DNA of 15,329 bases from JBFWIL01 sp050256015. Its GTDB lineage: Bacteria > Bacteroidota > Bacteroidia > Bacteroidales > Prolixibacteraceae. Both the position numbers and the translations under genes were made by a program. This document shows positions 7,376 through 13,344 of the stretch, in pieces (within the stretch, counting starts at the first letter, position 1; every line of letters starts with the position of its first letter). Location: NCBI GenBank assembly GCA_050256015.1, contig JBFWIL010000034.1, positions 1-15,329 of the forward strand. Direction: 5' to 3'. The notes under the pieces are model-generated. The model ran no database searches, had not been told where the DNA came from, and saw only the letters and a program-made list of their open reading frames with translations.

Positions 7376-8623
7376 ATGCATGGATTTGCACGGCTTTTTT
7401 ATTTTTGTTTAAAAAACGTGAGGAGAACCGTTTTCAATTATCTGGCAGTCCTGTTTTTCATGTTGCCTGGCGGACAGGCAAAAGCGCTTATTCTGGGTGA
7501 GCAGGCCGAGGTAAGCATACTTACCTGTGGCCCGGCCAGACAGCTTCATGCCATGTACGGGCATACCGCTATCCGGATGAAGGATCCGGAGAAGAGACTG
7601 GATCTGGTTTTTAATTACGGGGTGTTCAGCTTCAGTAAACCTAATTTTATTTATCGTTTTGCCAAAGGCCAGACCGATTACATGCTGGCGGCAGAACGTT
7701 ATGACGATTTTTATGAGCAGTATAAACACCACGGGCGAAGCATCCGGGAGCAGGTGCTGAACCTTACCGGTATGGAAAAGCAGAAGCTCTGGAATTTTCT
7801 GGAGGAGAATGCGAGACCCGAGAACCGGGAATACCGTTATAATTTCTTTTTTGACAATTGTGCCACCCGGGTGCGTGATGTGGTGGCGAAACAGGTGAAA
7901 GGGCATCTGGTTTTTCCGGAGGAAGGGGCTGAATTAAGCTTCCGCAGTCTTATTGCGCATTATCAGCAGGTTTTGCCCTGGACCGACTTTGGCATTCATC
8001 TGGTGGTTGGAAGTCCGGCCGACCGTATTGCCACTGCCTATGAGGAAATGTTCCTGCCCGATTTTCTGATGGATCATTTTGGGCGGGCACAGATTGAAAC
8101 ACCGCAAGGAACCCGTTTGCTGGTAAGGGAGAGCCGGCTGCTCTATGAAACAGAAGCGGCACAGGAACACCGCTGGCGACTCACGGAACCTGCTGTTTTG
8201 TTTGCCGTGCTGTCTTTGTTAGTTTTGATAATCAGTTACAAACAACTGCGAAAGAGCCGGTCGGTTTACGGAGTGGATTATGTGTTGTTGCTGCTGAACG
8301 GATTTGCCGGACTGGTGTTGCTGTGGTTTGTCTGGTTTTCGGAACATCCGGCTATGCGTCCAAACTATAACTTGCTTTGGGCTTTGCCCGTCAATTTGCT
8401 TTTCCTGCTTGCGTGGATGAAGAAAAAATGGCGTCGCCCGCTTCGCTGGTACTGGCCGGTTCTGGCTGTATGGCTGGTTCTTTTTCTGTTTATGGGCATT
8501 TGGATTCCCCAGCATTTTCCTGCTGGGGTGTATTTCATTGTGCTTATGTTGCTGTGCCGTGCCCTGCTTCATACGCGGCTGCTTTATCCCGGTTCTTTTC
8601 CCCGGGGTGGCAGGCAGTTGTAA
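7376..8623 (+). CDS. lnb: Lnb-like lipoprotein N-acyltransferase candidate (DUF4105 periplasmic domain plus membrane domain)
   Basis: This 415-aa protein has an N-terminal signal or anchor (about residues 18-36), a periplasmic DUF4105/Lnb N-terminal domain (about 44-270) and five hydrophobic segments (about 273-288, 302-321, 333-347, 359-377, 382-398). The domain has the family hallmarks YGHTAIRMKD with His63 and YNFFFDNCATRVRD with Asn161-Cys162. From established knowledge, Bacteroides lacks Lnt, and Lnb supplies the N-acyl chain of triacylated lipoproteins; this protein has the same architecture, so that role is likely. The His-then-Asn-Cys order resembles permuted papain-like/LRAT acyltransferases, which suggests a thioester mechanism (inference). 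The start is uncertain: GTG 7418 gives a more compact signal peptide and is preceded by TATTTTTG at 7400-7407, but leaves almost no leader. Confidence 0.75.
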   Translation: MHGFARLFYFCLKNVRRTVFNYLAVLFFMLPGGQAKALILGEQAEVSILTCGPARQLHAMYGHTAIRMKDPEKRLDLVFNYGVFSFSKPNFIYRFAKGQTDYMLAAERYDDFYEQYKHHGRSIREQVLNLTGMEKQKLWNFLEENARPENREYRYNFFFDNCATRVRDVVAKQVKGHLVFPEEGAELSFRSLIAHYQQVLPWTDFGIHLVVGSPADRIATAYEEMFLPDFLMDHFGRAQIETPQGTRLLVRESRLLYETEAAQEHRWRLTEPAVLFAVLSLLVLIISYKQLRKSRSVYGVDYVLLLLNGFAGLVLLWFVWFSEHPAMRPNYNLLWALPVNLLFLLAWMKKKWRRPLRWYWPVLAVWLVLFLFMGIWIPQHFPAGVYFIVLMLLCRALLHTRLLYPGSFPRGGRQL

Positions 8624-8793
8624 AGCTGGATTTCCTTATGAGTCTGTTTCCCCCAGGACGGAGTTGCTTACGGTGTCCGGGTTTTCGCCGGACTTTGACG
8701 GATTGTGTCGGTACCAGGTCTTTTATTAAAGGAAATGCCGGATGGACAAAACTCCTGGTGAAGTGTTCTCGTTAATCTACCGGTGTTGAAAAG

Positions 8794-8825
8794 TTTCCCC
8801 AAACAATTCGGGAGAGTTTTTTTTT
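8794..8825 (+). terminator. Weak intrinsic terminator candidate before mutS
   Basis: TTTCCC (8794-8799) can pair with GGGAGA (8810-8815, one T-G wobble) around a 10-nt loop, and is followed after one base by nine T residues (8817-8825). It lies 171 nt past the Lnb-like gene and just before the mutS promoter, where a terminator is expected. The stem is only 6 bp, so the call is tentative. Confidence 0.45.
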
Positions 8826-8842
8826 CATGTTGGAACAAGATT

Positions 8843-8850
8843 TATCTTTG
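8843..8850 (+). promoter_or_regulatory. -7 promoter element of mutS
   Basis: TATCTTTG is an exact TAnnTTTG match, 26 nt upstream of the proposed mutS start codon. No clear -33 element is visible at the usual spacing. Confidence 0.55.
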
Positions 8851-8865
8851 TTTGTCCCACTAAAA

Positions 8866-8870
8866 AGGAG
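8866..8870 (+). promoter_or_regulatory. Shine-Dalgarno site that sets the TTG start of mutS
   Basis: AGGAG lies 6 nt before TTG 8877. Canonical Shine-Dalgarno sites are uncommon in Bacteroidota, so its correct spacing argues for initiation at this TTG. The first in-frame ATG, at codon 13, would remove part of the conserved PLMKQYYRIK segment. Confidence 0.6.
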
Positions 8871-8876
8871 AACGAT

Positions 8877-11495
8877 TTGGCCAATGCAAAGAAATATGTG
8901 GAAACGCCCTTGATGAAACAATATTACAGGATCAAGGATAAACATCCGGATGCCGTACTGCTGTTCCGTGTGGGCGATTTTTACGAAACCTTCGGGGATG
9001 ATGCGATCAAAGCCGCGGAGATTTTGGGTATAACGCTGACTCGCCGTTCAAACGGATCGGCCAGTTTTGTGGAGCTGGCGGGTTTTCCCTATCATGCACT
9101 GGATAATTATCTGCCCAAGCTGGTCCGGGCCGGTCAGCGGGTGGCCATTTGCGAACAGCTGGAAGATCCGAAACTGACCAAGAAGATCGTTAAACGCGAT
9201 GTTACCGAGCTGGTAACTCCGGGGGTTTCCATGAATGATAATGTGCTGGAACACCGCGAAAATAATTTCCTGGCTTCGGTGCATTTTGACCGGAAGATGG
9301 CAGGACTGGCCTTTCTGGATATCTCTACCGGCGAATTTATGACCACCGAGGGAAGTTTTGATTATGTGGACAAGCTGCTCAGCTCCTTTAAGCCCAAAGA
9401 GGTGCTTTTCCAGAAGGGAAAAGGAACTGAGTTTGCCGCCCTTTTTGGAGACAAATACTATACTTTTACGCTTGACGACTGGGTGTATACACAGGAAGCA
9501 GCAAAAGACAGGCTGCTGCTTCATTTTGAAACAAAGACACTAAAGGGCTTCGGGGTGCAGGAGTTGAGTTATGGTATTATTGCGGCGGGGGCCGTATTGC
9601 ATTATCTGGACCTAACCCGGCATCAGCAGCTGCAGCATATAAGTTCCCTTTCGCGTATTCAGGAAGACAGATACGTCTGGCTTGACCGGTTTACCGTAAG
9701 AAACCTGGAGCTGTTCGCAGCCATCAATGACGGGGCCCGTACCCTGGTGCAGGTGCTTGACAAGACTATCTCGCCCATGGGAGCACGTATGCTGAAACGC
9801 TGGATGGCTCTTCCTCTGAAAGACATTGCTGCCATCGGGGAGCGGCTTTCCGTGGTCGAGTTTTTTGTGGAACATCCAGGGGAACAGGAGCAACTGCAGG
9901 ATCTGATCAGACAAATTGGCGACCTGGAGCGGATTATCTCCAAGGTGGCCGTGGCCCGTATTAATCCGCGGGAACTGGTGCAGTTGAAAAATGCCCTTAA
10001 GGCTATTGAACCGGTCAAGTCGTTGCTGGATGCCTCTGGACATGCTCCCCTGATAGGTTATGCCGGAGAACTGGATCCCTGTCTGATGATCCGTGAACGT
10101 ATTGCCCGGGAAATTACCGATGATCCGCCCATGCTGGTTAGCCGCGGCAGTGTGATCCGCGACGGGGTGTCGGAAGAGCTGGACGAGCTTCGTCAGCTGG
10201 CATACTCCGGCAAAGATTATCTGGTCCAACTGCAGGAACGGGAGTCGGAACGCACGGGCATTCCTTCCCTGAAAGTTTCTTTTAACAATGTGTTTGGCTA
10301 CTATATTGAGGTGCGCAATACCCATAAAGACAAGGTGCCGGCGGAATGGATCCGGAAACAAACTCTGGTCAGCGCCGAACGTTATATTACCGAAGAGCTG
10401 AAGGAATATGAAAGCAAGATTCTGGGGGCGGAGGAAAAAATCCTGGATTTGGAGAACCGGCTTTTCGCGGAATTGGTCAGTGCCCTGGCGGAGTTTATCC
10501 TTCCTATTCAGCGCAATGCCGCTGCCGTTGCCCGGATTGACTGTCTGCTTTCCTTTGCCTTGTCGGCAGTGGAAAACAATTACTGCAAACCAGTGCTGGA
10601 CGATTCGAGGGTTATCGATATCCGGGAAGGCCGCCATCCGGTGATTGAGCAGCAGCTGCCCATTGGGGAGACATACGTGTCCAACGATGTGTACCTGGAT
10701 CAGGACGATCAGCAGATTATCATAATTACCGGTCCGAATATGGCCGGTAAGTCGGCCTTGTTGCGGCAGACCGCCCTGATCGTGCTGATGGCCCAGATGG
10801 GCTCGTTCGTTCCGGCAACCTCGGCCCGGATTGGTTATGTGGATAAGATTTTTACAAGGGTGGGGGCCTCAGACAACATTTCACTGGGCGAGTCTACCTT
10901 TATGGTTGAGATGCACGAGGCGGCCAGCATTTTGAATAATCTGTCGGACCGCAGCCTGATACTGCTGGATGAGTTGGGACGGGGTACCTCCACCTACGAC
11001 GGCATTTCCATTGCCTGGTCTATTGTGGAATACATTCACGAGCATCCCCATGCCAGGGCCAAAACCCTTTTTGCAACGCACTATCACGAGCTGAATGAGA
11101 TGGAAAAGTCGTTTGTCCGGGTGAAGAACTACAACGTCAGTGTAAGGGAAGTGGACAACAAGGTGCTCTTTTTGCGCAAGCTGGTGCCCGGAGGCAGTAA
11201 CCATAGTTTTGGTATTCATGTGGCCCGTATGGCCGGTATGCCTCCCTCGGTGGTAGGACGCGCCGGGGAGATTTTGCAGCAGATGGAAGGGAATAACCGG
11301 AAGGAAACGCTGGCCAAGCCGCTGAAAGGAATGGCTGAAAAACGGGAAGGTTTCCAGTTGAGCTTTTTCCAACTGGATGATCCGGTGCTCAAATCCATCC
11401 GCGACGAGATAAAGAGCCTTGACGTGAACCGGCTAACCCCGATCGAGGCGCTGAACAAGTTGAATGAGATCAAAAAACTTACCGGCTTGAGATAG
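8877..11495 (+). CDS. mutS: DNA mismatch repair ATPase MutS
   Basis: MutS recognises base mismatches and small loops and recruits MutL. This 872-aa protein has the full MutS1 layout: mismatch-recognition domain with the Phe35-Tyr-Glu37 motif in FRVGDFYETFGDDA, connector, lever and clamp regions, and an ABC-type ATPase with Walker A GPNMAGKS (619-626), the following glycine-rich and STFMVEMHE segments, Walker B LILLDELGRGTSTYDG with Asp698/Glu699, and the ATHYHEL switch. The C-terminal helix-turn-helix region (NRLTPIEALNKLNEIKKL) is present, so it is full length. The start is a TTG with a well-placed AGGAG. A promoter and a terminator candidate immediately upstream suggest it is transcribed on its own. 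No damage or unusual insertion was seen. Confidence 0.97.
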   Translation: MANAKKYVETPLMKQYYRIKDKHPDAVLLFRVGDFYETFGDDAIKAAEILGITLTRRSNGSASFVELAGFPYHALDNYLPKLVRAGQRVAICEQLEDPKLTKKIVKRDVTELVTPGVSMNDNVLEHRENNFLASVHFDRKMAGLAFLDISTGEFMTTEGSFDYVDKLLSSFKPKEVLFQKGKGTEFAALFGDKYYTFTLDDWVYTQEAAKDRLLLHFETKTLKGFGVQELSYGIIAAGAVLHYLDLTRHQQLQHISSLSRIQEDRYVWLDRFTVRNLELFAAINDGARTLVQVLDKTISPMGARMLKRWMALPLKDIAAIGERLSVVEFFVEHPGEQEQLQDLIRQIGDLERIISKVAVARINPRELVQLKNALKAIEPVKSLLDASGHAPLIGYAGELDPCLMIRERIAREITDDPPMLVSRGSVIRDGVSEELDELRQLAYSGKDYLVQLQERESERTGIPSLKVSFNNVFGYYIEVRNTHKDKVPAEWIRKQTLVSAERYITEELKEYESKILGAEEKILDLENRLFAELVSALAEFILPIQRNAAAVARIDCLLSFALSAVENNYCKPVLDDSRVIDIREGRHPVIEQQLPIGETYVSNDVYLDQDDQQIIIITGPNMAGKSALLRQTALIVLMAQMGSFVPATSARIGYVDKIFTRVGASDNISLGESTFMVEMHEAASILNNLSDRSLILLDELGRGTSTYDGISIAWSIVEYIHEHPHARAKTLFATHYHELNEMEKSFVRVKNYNVSVREVDNKVLFLRKLVPGGSNHSFGIHVARMAGMPPSVVGRAGEILQQMEGNNRKETLAKPLKGMAEKREGFQLSFFQLDDPVLKSIRDEIKSLDVNRLTPIEALNKLNEIKKLTGLR

Positions 11496-11704
11496 CGCAT
11501 GCATACTGGTCCTGACGTTGCAATCAGTCATAGGTATGGGAAACATGGAAACAAAACTCCCGGATCGCTTTCTTTGACAGGTACTGTCATAACTGAGGAA
11601 TCGTAAAAGCCGATTATTCCACAGCAGCCTGTAATAAGGGTAAAGCTTTAAGAGTTGAAGGATTGTATAAGCCGGTTTTCCGGAGCTTACTGTCGAAGCC
11701 TCCG
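11496..11704. other. Non-coding stretch between mutS and the tRNA promoter
   Basis: No gene is supported here. It contains several short inverted repeats: TGACAG-GTA-CTGTCA (11575-11589), the palindrome TAAAGCTTTA (11641-11650) and a bulged hairpin built on TAAGC/GCTTA and CGG/CCG with a TTTT loop (11668-11689). None has a T-run, so none is a classical mutS terminator. They could shape an untranslated RNA, but no known RNA family is recognised. Confidence 0.4.
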
Positions 11705-11733
11705 TAAATTTCTTTTTGGAGAAAAGAAATTTA
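11705..11733. repeat. 12-bp perfect inverted repeat covering the -33 region of the tRNA promoter
   Basis: TAAATTTCTTTT (11705-11716) and AAAAGAAATTTA (11722-11733) are exact reverse complements around a 5-nt centre TGGAG. The right arm ends 4 nt before the -7 box and the TTTG -33 element lies at the left arm/centre junction. There is no following T-run on either strand, which argues against a terminator and leaves a protein-binding palindrome or cruciform as options. Confidence 0.7.
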
Positions 11734-11745
11734 GAGATATATTTG
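11715..11745 (+). promoter_or_regulatory. Near-consensus Bacteroidota promoter of the tRNA-Gly/tRNA-Leu unit
   Basis: TTTG at 11715-11718 is separated by exactly 19 bp from TATATTTG at 11738-11745, matching the sigma-ABfr pattern TTTG-N19-TAnnTTTG. The predicted start falls near 11752, giving a 5' leader of about 40 nt to the tRNA-Gly, with a small hairpin (TTCCG/CGGAA, 11755-11768) that could mark the precursor. It is the best promoter in the window and agrees with high tRNA expression. Confidence 0.8.
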
Positions 11746-11791
11746 CAACGCTGTTTCCGGCTTCGGAACCGGCACGTTCATTGTAACAAAT

Positions 11792-11864
11792 GCGAGAGTA
11801 GCTCAGTTGGTAGAGCACAACCTTGCCAAGGTTGGGGTCGCGGGTTCGAATCCCGTCTCTCGCT
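11792..11864 (+). tRNA. tRNA-Gly (anticodon GCC)
   Basis: The 73-nt cloverleaf has acceptor strand GCGAGAG pairing with CTCTCGC, D-arm GCTC...GAGC, anticodon stem ACCT/AGGT with loop TTGCCAA (anticodon GCC), T-arm CGGG-TTCGAAT-CCCG and discriminator T. CCA is not encoded in full. It is 14 nt upstream of tRNA-Leu and shares its promoter. Confidence 0.96.
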
Positions 11865-11878
11865 CCGTCTTTTAAGAT

Positions 11879-11963
11879 GCCCGGGTGGTGGAATGGTAGA
11901 CACGTTGGACTTAAAATCCAATGGCCAGTAACGGTCGTGCGGGTTCAAGTCCCGCTCCGGGTA
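11879..11963 (+). tRNA. tRNA-Leu (anticodon TAA)
   Basis: This 85-nt class II tRNA has acceptor GCCCGGG pairing with TCCGGGT (wobbles at both ends), anticodon stem TTGGA/TCCAA with loop CTTAAAA (anticodon TAA), a variable arm around GGCCAGTAACGGTC, T-arm GCGGG-TTCAAGT-CCCGC and discriminator A. CCA is not encoded. Leucine tRNA genes often serve as integration targets, and accessory genes begin about 650 bp downstream. Confidence 0.96.
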
Positions 11964-11964
11964 C

Positions 11965-12006
11965 AAAAAACCTCTTGAAAATCATAAATTTAGAGAGGTT
12001 TTTTTT
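11965..12006 (+). terminator. Rho-independent terminator of the tRNA operon
   Basis: AAAAAACCTCT (11965-11975) pairs with AGAGGTTTTTT (11994-12004) around an 18-nt loop and runs directly into a series of T residues ending at 12006. It begins two bases after the tRNA-Leu discriminator, as expected for tRNA unit termination. Confidence 0.85.
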
Positions 12007-12306
12007 CAAAAACAAGAAGCTCCCTCCAAGAGTGGGATTCAAAAAACTGATCAGGGAAATGGCAGATCAGGTAAAATACAAAGAGCCAACCAGATTTTTC
12101 CATCTTTTGTAAGTTCAATCGGAAAGCACCGGCGATTGACCAACCTGCTTGTTGAGGAGTTTGTTCGGATCAAATGAAAATTACAGGAAATGGTATAGCT
12201 CAACCGTTCCTTAGAAGGAATCTGGTTCAGACCGGGGAACATGATTCAGGAAGAATTCAGAGCCTGATTTCCTTACCTTTTTCCGCAGGCATACCACATT
12301 GAAAAA
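12007..12306. other. Gene-free, possibly degenerate stretch at the chromosome/accessory junction
   Basis: No gene is supported in these 300 bp. Short peptide-like runs appear in different frames (for example GKHRRLTNLLVEEFVRIK, ending at a stop near 12175), each interrupted by stops, as expected of decayed sequence or chance. No copy of the tRNA-Leu 3' end, integrase or transposase is visible. Confidence 0.4.
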
Positions 12307-12512
12307 ATGGATTGTCAGAAACAAAACATAGAGGAAATTCTATTTATAGAAATCAACGATATAGATGCCTTAGTCTGTCATACGGGGAATAACATCTGCT
12401 ATATTTTGTTTATTACCGATTATGAACCCAGTCGTGATTATGCCCCGCAACCTGTGTTTTAACGTATGAACGCCGCGAGAATTACGCAGATGAAATCCAA
12501 ACCCGTAAATAA
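12307..12512 (+). pseudogene. Small ORF of unknown function, possibly frameshifted
   Basis: ATG 12307 opens a 51-codon acidic ORF (MDCQKQNIEEILFIEINDID..., ending DYAPQPVF and TAA at 12460-12462). The frame is already open from 12268. Past the stop, another frame continues with protein-like sequence TYERRENYADEIQTRK to a TAA at 12510-12512, so a single frameshift near the TTTT run at 12457-12460 would join the two into about 67 residues. No family is recognised. It lies on the opposite strand to the ibrAB genes and could be a remnant of an element gene or an intact 51-aa gene. Confidence 0.3.
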
Positions 12513-12612
12513 AAGTCAATTAAAATATCAGGCACTTAAAATGAATAAATGGGGAACAGGGAGAGAGCTAAAATATCCCTTTTCTAGACTGCTGAATAGA
12601 TACAAATTATTT

Positions 12613-13245
12613 TTATTCCCAACTTTTTGAAAATTCTTTATCCTTAAATAACTCAATGATTCCGGATACCTGTTTTAATCGCAGCAGTTCATCTGCATCC
12701 ATTCCAATATTTTTCATAATCCAGGCATCTGACATCTCACATTCCTGTTTTAAAATCGATATAATATGCACCATCTTATCAATACCATGAATGCCCCGGG
12801 CACGATTGTGGCGGATTGTACTGGCCATACGATCAGCAAAGGAATTCCGGCTTTTACGGATAGACGTTACCGGGACTCTGCAGTAAGTGCTGTTGCTTAT
12901 TTTTTCTGTCGTAACAATAACTTTGCGCCGGTGAAAGCCGTCAACGATCCGTCGGATACCAGCCTCCGGATTCGTTACAATAGGTTGCGTGAATCCATCT
13001 TTCAATATGGAATGTATCAACAATTTAAATTCGGGAGGGAACATGGTATTCGGGTTATAGTCGTTCTTTTCGACTTCCTCGGATTTTACCCACTCGACCA
13101 GATCGACAGGATGATCCTTATACGGAGATACTTTATGCAACTCTTTGCGGACTTCATTAAGTACCTCCGTTTTCGTGTCAATGTCGTGAATTTGGTCGAT
13201 CATTCCGGCCATTTTTTTTGCCATCTCAATTATTTTGTTTTTCAT
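12613..13245 (-). CDS. ibrB: IbrB-like ParB-domain protein
   Basis: This 210-aa protein has a ParB/sulfiredoxin-fold domain: DYNPN (62-66), GFTQPIVT (84-91) and IVDGFHRRKVI (100-110), followed by RHNRARGIHG (145-154) and a C-terminal helical region like the ParB helix-turn-helix part. That size and layout, next to a PAPS-reductase-family gene, match IbrB, which together with IbrA activates immunoglobulin-binding protein genes in E. coli and is common in prophages and islands. Members may bind nucleotide and DNA. In DGFHRR, Phe stands where sulfiredoxin has its catalytic Cys, so sulfiredoxin activity is unlikely. It is last in the visible operon, 90 nt after ibrA. No ParA partner is seen, arguing against plasmid partition. 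Confidence 0.8.
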   Translation of the reverse strand: MKNKIIEMAKKMAGMIDQIHDIDTKTEVLNEVRKELHKVSPYKDHPVDLVEWVKSEEVEKNDYNPNTMFPPEFKLLIHSILKDGFTQPIVTNPEAGIRRIVDGFHRRKVIVTTEKISNSTYCRVPVTSIRKSRNSFADRMASTIRHNRARGIHGIDKMVHIISILKQECEMSDAWIMKNIGMDADELLRLKQVSGIIELFKDKEFSKSWE

Positions 13246-13318
13246 ACGCAGATCAATTGCTTTTTTAGTTTTCGTATGAAACTCAGCATGGCCGACATTT
13301 TATCGCCCTGAAGTTAGA

Positions 13319-13344
13319 ATGCTATATGCTTCGTTTCATAGCAT
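13319..13344 (-). repeat. Hairpin spanning the ibrA stop codon
   Basis: ATGCTAT (13319-13325) and ATAGCAT (13338-13344) are exact 7-bp inverted repeats with a 12-nt loop, and the ibrA stop (13336-13338) lies at the stem base. No T-run follows on the minus strand, so it is not a terminator. In the polycistronic mRNA it could stabilise the ibrA 3' end or tune ibrB translation. Confidence 0.4.

Noticed and set aside
7400..7407. TATTTTTG, an exact -7 consensus match
   Set aside because: It lies inside the longer reading of the Lnb-like gene and only 10 nt before the alternative GTG start, with no -33 element at the right spacing. It is noted in the gene entry but not called as a promoter.
9612..10637. 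341-codon open frame antisense to mutS
   Set aside because: It lies wholly within the conserved mutS coding region on the opposite strand, has no domain or signal features, and its composition (rich in Gln, His, Phe, Pro) is that of a reverse-complement shadow of a codon-biased gene.
11574..11589. TTGACA and a TGACAG/CTGTCA hairpin suggesting a sigma70-type -35 or a mutS terminator
   Set aside because: Bacteroidota promoters do not use TTGACA, no TATAAT-like partner was found, and the hairpin has no T-run.
11716..11931. Open frames across the two tRNA genes
   Set aside because: Their codons read through both tRNA cloverleafs; peptides such as SSSVGRAQPCQGWGRGFES are the familiar false translations of tRNA genes.
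12466..12630. 54-codon lysine-rich ORF next to the small ORF at 12307
   Set aside because: It overlaps the ibrB end in convergent orientation, lacks a start signal, and competes with a more protein-like frame over 12462-12512.
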